Shown here one piece after another: positions 25,101-38,712 of a stretch of DNA of 64,000 bases. A model generated the notes under the pieces. That model worked only from the letters and a program-made list of their open reading frames with translations. It was not told the origin of the DNA and made no database searches. Every line of letters starts with the position of its first letter. The first letter of the stretch is position 1. Made by a program: the position numbers and the translations under genes. Origin of the DNA: Rhodamnia argentea (lineage: Eukaryota; Streptophyta; Magnoliopsida; Myrtales; Myrtaceae); contig NC_063160.1 in NCBI RefSeq assembly GCF_020921035.1, forward strand, positions 1,508,501-1,572,500. Reading direction: 5' to 3'.

Positions 25101-28100
25101 CATAAATTCCGAAGCTCCAACTTTCATAAGAGCATATAAAAAAATATGATCACCGTTAGAGATATAGAAAGGGTATAATGGTCTTTGGGTTATCAAGGGT
25201 TTATTTTGTATATATATGAGTTCTATCGATAAAATTCTTAACATTCTCTCTTTTATACACATTCTGCATTGCATTAATAGCTTTAAGGCATAAATTCCAA
25301 AGCTCCAACTTTCATAAGAGCATATAAAAAAATATGAATATTGTTAGAATATAGAGCCATGGCACAAGTGACATGTGAATTAACGTGGATTCAGCAGCTC
25401 CTGACTGAATTAAGCTTTAAAGCTTCGGCTCCTATGGTTATATGGTGTGATAACAAGGCTGCAATACATATAGCTTCCAATCCTGTGTTTCATGAGAGAA
25501 CAAAACACATCGAGGTTGGCTTTCATTTTATTCGAGGGAAGTTTCAGAGTGGATTGATTCTTCCCAGTTGTATTAGAACTGGTGAACAATTTGCTGATGT
25601 TTTTACTAAACCTCTAGGTAATGGGAGAATAGGATATATTTGTAACAAGCTGGGCATGATTGATATTTATGCTCCAGCTTGAGGGGGAGTGTTAGAGATA
25701 TAGAAAGGGTATAATGGTCTTTGGATTATCGAGGATTTATTATGTATCTATATTGAGTTCTATCAATAAAAATCTTAACATTCTCTCTTTTGCAACCACC
25801 TTCTTTATAATAGATATAACTATCGAGAGAGTTGAATTAAGCTTCAGAGTGGATTGATTCTTCCCAGTTATATTAGAACTGGTGAACAATTTGCTGATGT
25901 TTTTACTAAACCTCTGGGTAATGGGAGAGTAGGATATATTTGTAACAAGCTGGGCATGATTGATATTTATGCTCCAGCTTGAGGGGGAGTGTTAGAGATA
26001 TAGAAAGGGTATAATGGTCTTTGGGTTATTGAGGGTTTAGTATGTATATATATTGAGTTCTATCAATAAAAATCTTAACATTCTCTCTTTTACAATCACC
26101 TTCTTTGTAATAGATATAACTTTCGAGAGAGTTGACCATCATCATCTCCTTAGATATTGGATAGAATCTTTTACTGATATACATAAATTTCTTCATGTTG
26201 AACTTTCATATAATTAACTTTGGTGTCGTTGCAATTTTTTGGATTTCTGGGGGTGATCTTGTAATATATCCAAAACTGGAGATTGTCAAACCTGTTCTTC
26301 ATTTATTGAAGCGAACTCCCTGAAAGTCTGATCAGAATTCCATGTTACACAAAGAGGCTCTTTAAGTCATATCAGTTCATCGTATTATTGGTGTGGGGGT
26401 TAATGGAGTCCTTGGCAGGTAATTCACGTTGCAAAATCTGATTCTCGACTAGCAAACAATGATCTGCCTCTTGACATCCAGAGATTGAGGTGCCGTGCAA
26501 TGTATAACGCACTTCGTTTCTCTCCCCCAATTGAGATCCTGGCAAAGGTGGGGTACTGATTAATAATGGACTTTGTTTCGCTGTCTTGATCTTTTCATGT
26601 CTACAAGAATTTTTTAACTTCATGGATACTGATAAGTCTAACATGGCAGAGAAAGTGATTAATAATTTCGAAAGAAACTATATTATAAATCAGCATATGA
26701 GATAGACATATAGGCATTTTGATCAGGTCAATACGTGGCTGGATAAGCAGGTCACTGAATAAATATGAGCTATAAATCCCATTTTATTCCTATGTTAGAT
26801 TAATGCATTTAAGAGGTCTCCTACGGGGCTTCCTGTTAAAATAGGTACTGAGCATGCATGACGGTGAAACCACAGAAGCTGATAGAGAGGCTAAGGAGTC
26901 GTGAGGGACGATACATCGCTCTTCATCTTAGATATGAGAAAGACATGCTGTCTTTTACGGGTTGTACTTACGGCCTGACTGAAGTGGAATCAAAAGAGCT
27001 GACGATATTGAGGTGAGAGTTCCACAAGCTCTCAGATACATGTCTCTCTAGTACAGTCACATACACGTGCGATGTCACAATAGGATGAATGCTCGTGTTG
27101 CTAATGGCTTCCCACCTCACTACCTCATCTATCCCAATAAGTGAGGTGTTCCCAGCTTTGCATTCTAATAACCTTATATGCGTCAATTTGTTTGTACAGG
27201 GAGAAGACTAATCATTGGAAGGTGAAAAAGATTAATTCCACAGTACAGAGATTAGGAGGGAATTGCCCTTTGACCCCCAAAGAGGTGGGGATTTTCCTCC
27301 GAGCTCTTGGTTATCCTCCATCGACGTTAATCTATATTGCTGCTGGAGAAATTTATGGTGGTACTGCTCAGTTATCCATGCTCTCTTCGTGCTTCCCTAA
27401 TCTTGTTTTCAAGGTTTGTAATGATTATACTACCTTTTGATATTCACAAATTAGTGACTAATGAACTTATATCTGACTCTGAAACCCCCCCCCTCTCCAA
27501 ACCAAAAAAAAAAAATAGTGAACTTATAATGATCTGTTTATCACATTCAAAAGCAAACTGAATCTGGTTGTATGGCAGGAAACTCTTGCCACTAAGGAAG
27601 AATTGGAAGGGTTCACTACGCATGCATCTCAGACTGCTGCCATTGACTACATTATCTCTGTGGAGAGCAATGTGTTTGTTTCTTCTTATTCCGGTAACAT
27701 GGCAAGAGCTGTTGAAGGGCATCGAAGGTTCTTAGGCTACCGCAGGACAATCACACCAGACAGGTATGATCCAGTCAAGAAGACAGCTAACTGAAAAGTT
27801 GCTTTCTACTTTCCTGTAAGATGATTCTGTGGCATTGGAACCAACATAAACAGATTCACGATATACAATGTACATGGCCAGTGGTGGAGGTGTAAATCTT
27901 TTTAACCGAAATCAGGCATCTATGTGATTTGATTTATTGCAAAGAGTTCCCTATTTCCTTGAACTTTTCAAGTATTCTATCTTAGAATCCTTGGTTTTAA
28001 ACTCCATGTTCCAGACCTGTTATGGCTTTAAATCTGCACATCATATGCAGGAAAGGGCTGGTTGAAGTTTTTGATAGACTGGAATCAGGAAACCTGAGAG

Positions 28101-28609
28101 AAGGTTCCTCGCTATCAGATATTGTGCGGCAGATGCATGATGACAGGTAACCTAATTTTATGCCACCACAAAATGCCTTATAAGTTTCTGTGTTAAGGCA
28201 TATTTGGTGTCCGATAGAACTCAAGTACATTCTTTTACTTGACATTTCACTACTGTGAAACCATCCTCTATGTGAATGAGTGAAATTTTTTAGAAACTTA
28301 AAATGACTAATCTCTAAAAATAACTGATCTGCTAGTAAAATCATTACTCCTTGATTCAGTTTTCACTGATTATATGTTTATGGTTAATCTCTCTGTATAG
28401 AGAAGGGGGGCGGCGGCGGGGGTTGTGTGTGTGTGTGTCCCTTCTTGAAATGTGCTTAACCATCTTAACATAAAAACAGACAAGGAGCTCCCAGGAAAAG
28501 AAGAGGCCCACTGCCAGGAGTTAAAGGCAAAGCACGTTCCCGGACGGAGGAATCCTTTTATGAAAATCCGTATCCTGAGTGCATATGTGGTCCAAAAGAG
28601 GCATTTTAA
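22125..28609 (+). CDS. O-fucosyltransferase family protein (GT65-like), Golgi type II membrane protein
   Basis: This is a plant O-FucT family glycosyltransferase, expected to use GDP-fucose in the Golgi; the acceptor is unknown for most members. Exons: 22125-22301, 22913-22991, 23811-23878, 24208-24296, 24384-24561, 26419-26547, 26876-27012, 27200-27413, 27579-27763, 28051-28146, 28480-28609. This gives 493 residues with all phases consistent. After a basic N terminus ([17 protein letters not shown]) comes one signal anchor at about residues 18-38. Family landmarks follow: [19 protein letters not shown] (nucleotide-sugar side), [35 protein letters not shown] (with the conserved Arg), [10 protein letters not shown] and [20 protein letters not shown]. 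The C terminus is basic, then ends [12 protein letters not shown]. Intron 5 carries retrotransposon fragments but keeps good splice sites. The closest match I recall is the At2g37980/At3g54100 group. Confidence 0.92.
25156..26140 (+). mobile_element. Rearranged Copia 3'-end fossil with three LTR-like copies, inside intron 5
   Basis: The cluster holds the 3' end of a Copia pol region (RNase H to C terminus, with [22 protein letters not shown] type motifs at about 25.4-25.7 kb), a polypurine tract, and an LTR-like end. About 300 bp of this 3' end plus LTR is repeated directly at about 25.84-26.14 kb. A third LTR-like copy lies at 25156-25255, between two copies of an 80-bp segment (about 25069-25146 and 25255-25330). 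Only part of the element is present and it is not whole. The copies are similar, so the duplications are fairly recent. Confidence 0.8.
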
Positions 28610-30700
28610 AACGATACAATGGTGAAAGTTTCCTGACATGCAAGCAAAAGAATGGCACCACGCATGCCAGAACTCAAGCCAAAGCTTAAATGCCTTTTGC
28701 TGGGGGTTACCTTGCCTCTTGTACACCTAAGGTGGGAAAAACCGACAACGTCCAGTGTTTTCAATTCCCGATTGCTCCATTCCTAAAAGAAGGTAGGAAG
28801 ATTCTTTTTTGTCTTTTACATCTGTCCTATAGGTTCTGATGTCGTGATCTGTTAGGCTTGTCCAGTTGTAGAACGGCAACAGCTGTAGGTTTACTTGATT
28901 TAGCTAGAGGAGAATCTTGGATTTTCAGCCCTAGATCTTGCTCTAGGTTTTTCTTCTTGTCCAGGATTTTGTACATCCTTCTTTAACTATGTTCTGAATG
29001 AAATAGAAGCTTGTACATTGCCGAAACCGGGTCTCTTCCGGTGTCGAATATCTTCTTTTCACGGTACGATGTGGTACTGCCGACATTCTCAGTGACCATC
29101 AACGTCTGATTACGTCAAATCTGTGCAAAGTGCTTGTGCACAAATCTATGGCATGCCCAAACTGGAAACCTCATGGCTTGATGGGGTGACAGCTCTCATT
29201 AAAAAATCCCCACGCCAAGGGAGCCGCATCTTTGCTGTTGGTTGACGTGGCTTCTTTCCCTTTTATGACAAAATTTCCCACGTAAAGAAAGGTCCCAAAC
29301 CTCGTCCTAGTTGGAGGAAGATGCTTACTGCTAGCGAAAACAGGCAGCTGTATGGTCTGCAATACCCCGCCAAAGTAGCATCCGTTTCGCCGTCAGCCTC
29401 CTTATTCAAGCGAAAAATTAAATGATAAAAAGAATCATTCGATTAAAAAAATTTTGATAAAAATAATAAGGAAAGCGAAAAGGAGAGGTTTAGGCAAATT
29501 TTGGAAAAATGGGAATCTTCAATTGGTTTAGAATGCGGAACGCGTTTGGAGTATCATCGGATTTGGAATTCAGTCGTTGGATACTTCGAATGTGATGAAT
29601 TTGAAAGCTATGAAAATTTCACGCCGATTGATATCGTCGAGTTAACAGGACACGTATCCCGACGTCAAGGATGCGTCACAAAATCAATCAACCGATTGAT
29701 CCTTCGAAAGCTCGAACAGGATTCGATCGCGATCTTTCTTAGTCCTCTTTGCACTTGCGGTCGGATTTTGATCATCACATTGGACCAACCCCAAATGCTA
29801 CATGCTAGAAGTGGTGTAGAACTCTTTGAGAGTGTGATTTTCCTCACTTCTCCTAAGCAGGTCGAAGAGATAAAAATTCCATCCATAATCCCAGCTAGGC
29901 AGGGACGTTTTCGTCCTTTACTTTTTTACTTTTTATCCTTTCCCTTTTTTTTCTAAAAGGCTAAACATAAAAATTCAGGCCCCCTCCCTGTGGTTGTCGC
30001 CCCATCGCCGGTGGTGCGTTGGCGATGGTCGGCAAGTGGTCAACAAGGCTAGCAAATTTCCTATAGCAAACAACTTCCAGAGGTAATGGTTGAACGCTAA
30101 GCTGCTTCTTCCCTTTTGACGTGTATGAATTTCTAACTGCACGGCTTTTCCTTCCTTTCTATGGTAGCTAGGCCCGGTAAATCCATAACAATCGAGCCGA
30201 GTGAGGTTAGAACTTATATCGACTTGCTTTGTTAGCGATTAGCTTTATCATATGGGTCGTCGCCCTCGTCGAGACGCCGACAACTCTGCTTGGCCGATGC
30301 CCCGGTGGTAATGGGGCGGTGGTCACGGGCGAGAGGGCTAGTCACAGGTGGTCTACCCTCCATCATGTATTTTTTTTATGTCTTAAAAAATATGGACTTT
30401 TTTTAATTTTTAATTTTAATTTAACTAGAATTTAAGTTAATATTATCTTTTGACAAAAAAAAAAATACTTTGACACCTTGACCAAGGTCGGACCCTCATT
30501 TGAAATAGCTACGTTATTCCAGGTCTTTATTTAAAATAAGGTCAACTCCATGCTTCTATTTGAGAAAATAAAGTATTTCAGACATTTATTTGAAAATTTT
30601 TGAAATTTAAACGGTAATATTTTTTTCGATATTTACTGTTTTATAATTTAATTTACGTCTCTACGGCGCAACATCCAACGAGCCGTTGGGAGTCCAAATG
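28610..30700. other. Gap between the O-fucosyltransferase gene and ADH1
   Basis: The first few hundred bases look like the 3' UTR of the O-fucosyltransferase gene. The rest has short frames without family likeness. A 151-codon frame at 29501-29956 starts with TTG rather than ATG and ends in a T-rich run, so it is not called. The part near 30440-30650 is AT-rich. Confidence 0.5.
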
Positions 30701-30721
30701 AAAATAAAGTATTTCAGTCCA

Positions 30722-30913
30722 AAACCAGAAACCGCGAAAGGCGCCGTGGGATTCCCCACCATCGAAGCGAGAGAGCGCGGGGGAATCAGAAACCGTCGGA
30801 ACTTTCCACGGTCCCTGGTTTCTCTCCTCCTTTTTTTTTTCCCCCAAGCGCAAAAGGTGGGCAATCCGACCTTCTTTCTCCTCTCGATCCCTTGAGCTTC
30901 GCTTGTATAAATA
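30722..30913 (+). promoter_or_regulatory. ADH1 core promoter with TATA box and anaerobic-type GT/GC motifs
   Basis: TATAAATA at 30906-30913 lies 115 bp before the ADH1 ATG, which predicts a start near 30940 and a leader of about 90 bases. Upstream are AAACCA (30722-30727), GCGCC (30741-30745) and TGGTTT (30816-30821). These match the GT and GC motifs of the anaerobic response element known from maize and Arabidopsis ADH1. Short motifs can occur by chance; their place upstream of an ADH1 gene makes a role plausible. Confidence 0.6.
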
Positions 30914-31027
30914 CCACCGCCGAGCCCGACCCAGTTCCTCACTTCTGCACAAGAACCGACTCTTGAAGACAGAGAGGATCTGAGAGACAAACGGTTTCGG
31001 ATTTCGTGTGGTGTCACTGAGTTTGAG

Positions 31028-33620
<2,593 letters not shown>

Positions 33621-35230
33621 AACTACTGAAACTGCAGACCACCTTGCTTTGGGAGGAAAACAAACTTTGCTGGCTTTTGAGGTATAGCTGCACCGCTGTT
33701 ATATATGCCCGTGTCTTAAGGCGTAGTAAGAGTGATGAAAATAACCCTTTTGCTGCTGTAAATGGTTTGTTAATAATTAATGGATGTTCATTTTCGTATT
33801 CTCTCGATAATGTCTAGCTTTATTTGTAAGATTATGAGATGAAGGTTCCGTTTATTTCGCGAAAACTAAACGATTTGGAAAATATTTGCCTAAAAATAAT
33901 CGTTTATATTACTTACAAATGTGAATCAATGAAGAATACCATCATCGTTCTCAATAATGTTTAGGCATAAATTTTTCTCGGTATGAGAATATTTATCATG
34001 GATTAACTATTTCAAGCGATACTAAGCGAATTTTGTGCGAATCAGAAAGCTGCTTTCCTTCAAAATAGAAGGGGAGTGAAAACAAAGCACCAATCTAGTA
34101 GGTGCAAACTTTCAACAGTAGTAGATAATGAGCTTGGTTTTGAGCCGGACCGGACCACGGCCGTCCTAATCACGGCCCATCGCGTGCTGCAAACCATGTC
34201 GCCAAAGGCACGGTTCGAAATGTCAAAGCCCAATAAGGGCCATCGCCAAACTGGTGTAGCGGCATTAGTTTCTAACATGACACGATAACACGACTCGAAC
34301 AGAACGGGAATTTACTTATGGAAACTCAACGGGATCTAACGCCACACTCTGAGTTTTGTGTTCCTGCGAATGTCCTCTACATTATCCTACTGTAGAATCT
34401 TTCCTTTCAACTTGGCAACATGTTTGATAAAATGTGCCTTGTCTGATCTCTTGGCTGCTCTGTTTTTCCGGACTCGGGTCCATTCAATTCGGGTCTCCCC
34501 ATTAAATTTGACGAAACAAGACAATTGAGAAACGACACAATTTGCACCGAGCAGAGAGTAATTCTTTCAATTGTGGAACCCGTGAACGGATACTTGGCAT
34601 CGACCCAAGAGCCAAACCATTATGGTCGCTGCCCCAACTTGCTATGGCCACTGACCAGTCCCTACGATGAACATAGAAATTCTATGATAGAATGATGGAC
34701 AAAAGAACTAAGCAATAATTGAAAATGCACCCCCGCATTTTGATCGAATCGCACAAACATGCCCGTTTCTCACTTTGTTCTGAACAAAATGGTGGCGCTT
34801 GACCTCATCGGTTGGTCGATTAGTGGTCGACGAGTGGGCTTGTTGTGGATTAGGTGCATGGGTACGAGTTTGATTCTCCAAGCAACCAAGTGCAGACAAT
34901 TCTATATTTAAGCAATTCGCTCGAGTTTTAGCTCGCATATTACCCGATTTGTGAGATTGGTAAGTATTTTCATCGTTTTGAATTTGCCTAATTCAAAGCA
35001 GGTTTTTGCTAAGAAGAGTAATGCTCGAGATACTAAACAAGCATACTCGACCAGATTCTTCACCCGAGATTGGCGCGCGGCTAGACTGATTGAATACACA
35101 CAATAGACTGATAGAGGGACTAGAATCATCGAAAAACCAAAGCGCAGGGACCAAAATTGAAAATTAGAAAAAGTAGGCATACCAAAGGGTAATTTCCAAA
35201 AAGAGCTAGTTTCGCCGGTTGTCACTCAAC
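33621..35230. other. Gap between ADH1 and the invertase/PME inhibitor gene
   Basis: This stretch holds the ADH1 3' UTR and otherwise unremarkable sequence. A possible tRNA-derived SINE head lies near 34785-34900. A short ATG-led frame at 34076-34288 has no likeness to a known protein. Confidence 0.5.
34785..34900 (+). mobile_element. Possible tRNA-derived SINE head
   Basis: An A-box-like stretch (gattagtggtcgacgagtgg, about 34818-34837) is followed about 50 bases later by a B-box-like stretch (gagtttgattctcc, about 34867-34880). The order and spacing fit the head of a plant tRNA-derived SINE. I see no clear tail or target duplication, so this stays weak. Confidence 0.25.
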
Positions 35231-35237
35231 TATAAAA
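35231..35237 (+). promoter_or_regulatory. TATA box of the invertase/PME inhibitor gene
   Basis: TATAAAA lies only 36 bases before the ATG at 35267. Usual spacing would put the transcription start near 35262, leaving a leader of only a few bases. Confidence 0.5.
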
Positions 35238-35266
35238 GCGTGTCAAACCGAGGTCAATGCCTCAAA

Positions 35267-35815
35267 ATGGGTCTGCAAATCTCCGCCGCCTCCTTCTTCT
35301 TCCTCCTCCTCGCCGTCGCTTTCGCCCCTCCGACGAAACCGGACGCCTCGCTGATCCAGAAGGCGTGCAGGATCACCAAGTACTACGACCTCTGCCTCTC
35401 CTCCCTCAAGTCCGACCCCTCCAGCTCCCGCGCCGACCCCAAGGGCCTCGCCTCCATCGCCCTCGCCGTCGCCCTCGCCAACGCCACCTCCACCTCCTCC
35501 TTCCTCTCCTCCCTCGTCGTCGGCTCCGGCGGCGCCGCGGGCGACCCCGCCCTGTCCCGGCTCCTCCGGGACTGCGCGGACAAGTACGGCCTCGCCGGGG
35601 ACGCGCTCCAGGCGTCGGCGCGAGACCTGGCGGCGGAGGCCTACGACTACGCCTACATGCACGTCATGGCGGCGGAGGACTACCCGAGCGCGTGCCGCAA
35701 CGCGTTCCGGAGGTCGCCGGGGACGGCCTACCCCCCGGAGCTCGCGCGGCGGGAGGACGGGCTCACCCGCATCTGCGACGTCGTCATGGGGATCATTGAT
35801 TTTCTCGGCCGGTGA
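35267..35815 (+). CDS. Invertase / pectin methylesterase inhibitor family protein (PMEI domain), secreted
   Basis: Members of this family block either cell-wall/vacuolar invertase or pectin methylesterase by forming a four-helix bundle; sequence alone does not say which. The gene is intronless with 182 residues. A signal peptide covers about residues 1-20 (AASFFFLLLAVAFA). The mature part shows the family Cys pattern: C34 and C43 (C-x8-C in ACRITKYYDLC) and the later pair C102 and C142; C169 is an extra Cys near the end. The chosen ATG has a good context (AAAATGG). Codons are strongly GC-ending, far above nearby DNA, so other frames stay open for long stretches as artefacts. An ATG at 35257 in another frame lies just upstream. 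Confidence 0.9.
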   Translation: MGLQISAASFFFLLLAVAFAPPTKPDASLIQKACRITKYYDLCLSSLKSDPSSSRADPKGLASIALAVALANATSTSSFLSSLVVGSGGAAGDPALSRLLRDCADKYGLAGDALQASARDLAAEAYDYAYMHVMAAEDYPSACRNAFRRSPGTAYPPELARREDGLTRICDVVMGIIDFLGR

Positions 35816-36348
35816 TTAAAATTCGAAAAAAAAAATTCTCTATCTTCTCTTTACGTACGCGATTTTTTTTTGTAATTGTTGTTTTTCCATTTCGCTAATT
35901 TAATCATTTGAAAATTTATTTTTATTAAAATATCTCACGTCGCTTTACTAATTCTTTAAATAAATAGTGTAAGTTGATTCCTCTTCCAAAGGAAATTATA
36001 CCAACATTAGTAGGACACATTTTATAATTAGACAATTTATAAAGAGGATGACGGATCCAAAATCCGCCGAAATAAGAGTAAATATAGACATGACTAATTG
36101 AATAGAGTGGAGAAAATCGTGTGTTTTTTTTTTTTTTTTTTCGGTTCTTAATTGGAGAGAGCCTTCAATCAAGTAATAGCGGGTTCCAAAATTTCAAAAT
36201 CGGGAGTTGGACTAGAACCGGTCGGGCAAGGGCGATATGGTCGAGTTTCGGGGTCTCCCTTGGATCGGTGCTCACCCCTAGAGTGCCCTCTCGCTCTAAT
36301 AGGCAAAGCCTGGAGTGTCAAGAATCTAGAAACGACTACACCTCTAAG

Positions 36349-36619
36349 TAGAGGGGGCCGGTTCAACGGAACCGCCGGTTCCAAAAAAAGGTGGAACCGG
36401 AACCGGCCCTTGAAGAGCCGGTTCCGGTTCCGGGTTTGGAACCGCCGGTTCCGGGCCGGTTCCGGTTCCGGTTCGGAACCGCCGGTTCCAAAGCCCAATT
36501 ACTCTTTTTATCAAACCTACTCCTCTTTTTTTTTTTTTTTTTTTTTTAAAACCGGGTTGGAACCGTGGGCCCGGTCAACGGGCCGGTTCCGGGCCCACGG
36601 GTCCATTTGGCACCCCCTA
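36349..36619. mobile_element. Non-autonomous hAT transposon (MITE-like), 271 bp
   Basis: The element is flanked by a perfect 8-bp direct repeat, CCTCTAAG (36341-36348 and 36620-36627), the target duplication size of hAT elements. Its ends form imperfect terminal inverted repeats: TAGAGGGGGCC at the left and, on the other strand, TAGGGGGTGCC at the right. The interior is packed with GGTTCC/GGAACC and CCGG motifs, the kind of subterminal repeats many plant hAT elements carry, and has a long T run near 36521-36546. It has no transposase, so it would depend on one from elsewhere. Confidence 0.85.
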
Positions 36620-37720
36620 CCTCTAAGCTTCGCAAGAAAATGCCGCTAGAGAAACATGATCGCCGACGCTGGCGGCGGACAATGGTACTAGATCATTGGA
36701 GCCATGGTGACATGGTTATATGCATAGGCATCACAATCGACCACAATGCACAATGGCATTTGGTGGGACTTCTTTTTTTTTTGCCTATGATTTTTCGAAT
36801 CGTGTACATCTTTAGAAGCCGAGCGTCGAACCATTTCAAGGAGCCAGAACTGCTGATCCTTGAGAAGAAAATGTAGGACCACTTGAATGACGGATTAGAA
36901 AAATAAAAGCGGGAGCATAGTCACTATTGGTGACTAAGTAGTGTTTCACCTTGCTAGTGGTCCCGTTGCATCTCAACAAATTTCATCTTGGTTTTTTTTT
37001 TTTTTTTTTGGTGTGGGTCAAATTTCTAACAAATTTCACGTGTTTAGGAATGATAGACTCGTTTATACAATGACTCCCATCGGCCCTGGTTTTGCCAGCA
37101 CGAACGGGCGGCAAGGGTCAACTGAATGATCAAAGCATCGATTGCTTCCACTTACGCTCTTCTTTTACCTTCTTGTCTATGCTCTCTCTCGCTCTCTCTC
37201 TTCTGTATTACTCGCCGTCATGAATCGGTTGCCTCTCTATTTGAATTTTTTCGAAGTTGGAATTTTCTGATGTGCTCATCTTCATAGAAGTTAGCTTCCG
37301 TGGAGTGATTTCACTCGAACTTGCAAGATATTAAACTTTATTACCAACTATTGTTTCAAAAATATAATAGCCGTTTATACCAATACCTATGATAATCACT
37401 GAACTGAACGTTGATTAACAACTGCAACCTAAAAAAAAAATGGCCGACGGGCACAAAAAGTGAAGGCCAACTATCGATATTAGTCAAATAACAAGTCCTT
37501 AGTTTCTACGAATAAGCTACATAATTGTGGTTTTCTGAACGAGCTCCGACATTTAGTACTTTCTCGTCGGTTCTTCGATATTATTAGACTCCCCGTGAAT
37601 TTTCATTCACTATTAGTTCGTCTTTTGATTTATTGGACATATGCCAGCACATCAGAGTAAACGAATGGTCCAAGCCCTCCTGTAGGACGACAAAGGTTGC
37701 ACGATGTGGATACTCCGTGA

Positions 37721-38080
37721 AATGTAATCCCTGAGCTTTAAATTTATTCAACGTGATTCTTAAACTTTTGTGTAATGTGTTATGTCGTCATTAAACTGTT
37801 AATTTAGTCAATATGGTACATCTTAAACTTTTGATACATGTTCAATTTAATTTGTGAACTGTATAAAAATATTCAATATTGTCGCTGAACATTAATTCAT
37901 GGAAGGATAACATTGAATACATATATAGTTTAAGGATTAAATTGAACCTGTACCAAAGATCCAAGAATAACAGTGAATAAATTAAAAATTCAAAGACGAT
38001 ATTGGATATTAGGCTAAAGTTTAAAAATCAAATTGAACAAATTTAAAGTTCAAAAATCATATCACACATTGAATTAAAAT
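37721..38080. repeat. Long imperfect inverted repeat (foldback element)
   Basis: The left arm, about 37721-37883, matches the reverse complement of the right arm, about 37900-38080, with many small differences and a short central loop. Blocks such as ttcaatttaat and cttaaact recur in both arms. Each arm seems built from related sub-repeats of roughly 75 bp. The ends do not show a clear target duplication. Confidence 0.65.
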
Positions 38081-38712
38081 TCATAGACCATTTATGTCGT
38101 GACAAATAAAAGGATTATTTGTCTAAAGCTAAAGTCTTAAAGTCTGTCTGTACTTGGATCAACGCTTCAATCATAGCTTGTCAATACAAATGTACTGTAG
38201 CCTCAATCGAGCCGTTTTCACCATTTTTGCAGATATAAAAAAACCACCCAATTCATTTATCAAGAAAGCCCTGATGGAATATCAGAAAATTTGTTGAACA
38301 CAAAACGCGAAAATATATGAAAGTTCATCAAGGTAAAAAGGCAAAGCAGACAGACGAAACCTCCGCCTTATCTTCTCACATCCGGTCATGGACATGGCCT
38401 GATCTATTATTCATCGAAAGTAAAAATGTTGTGTATTGCAATGGCTCTTGAATAATTAACAACAGGCCTGTTTAAACTAAAGAACAAGAAAATAATAATA
38501 ATTAAAAAAAAGGATCAAGATGGCGAGCCGAAGTTAAGCGAACCTACAGGCACATCGATGAAAACCCGCAAAAAGGCGAGTTAGTATGAGAGAGAGAATT
38601 GGGTCGTCTTTACAAGCTACATTACAAAAGACCGGAGAAGCAACAATAAATGGTTGTGTTGCATTGCACAGAACAAGAGAAACGATGCACAAATTTGTTC
38701 CATGTCCTCTAC

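Larger units (their letters stand above)
35816..38712. other. Gap between the PMEI gene and the CCCH zinc-finger gene
   Basis: This stretch holds a hAT element (36349-36619) and a foldback repeat (37721-38080), described separately. It also holds several poly-T runs (about 36124-36140 and 36991-37009) and a CT-rich stretch near 37182-37200. The last part (38110-38712) is probably the 3' flank of the zinc-finger gene. No protein gene was recognised. Confidence 0.55.

Noticed and set aside
29501-29956. 151-codon plus-strand open frame
   Set aside because: It starts with TTG, ends in a T-rich low-complexity run and has no recognisable domain; no promoter or splice context supports it.
35243-35662. 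Long minus-strand frame opposite the PMEI gene
   Set aside because: It is a shadow of GC-ending codons of the sense gene, Gly/Glu-rich without any family likeness.
36152-36649. 165-codon plus-strand frame across the hAT element
   Set aside because: It runs through the repeat array and poly-T of the transposon; the Arg/Phe-rich translation is repeat-derived.
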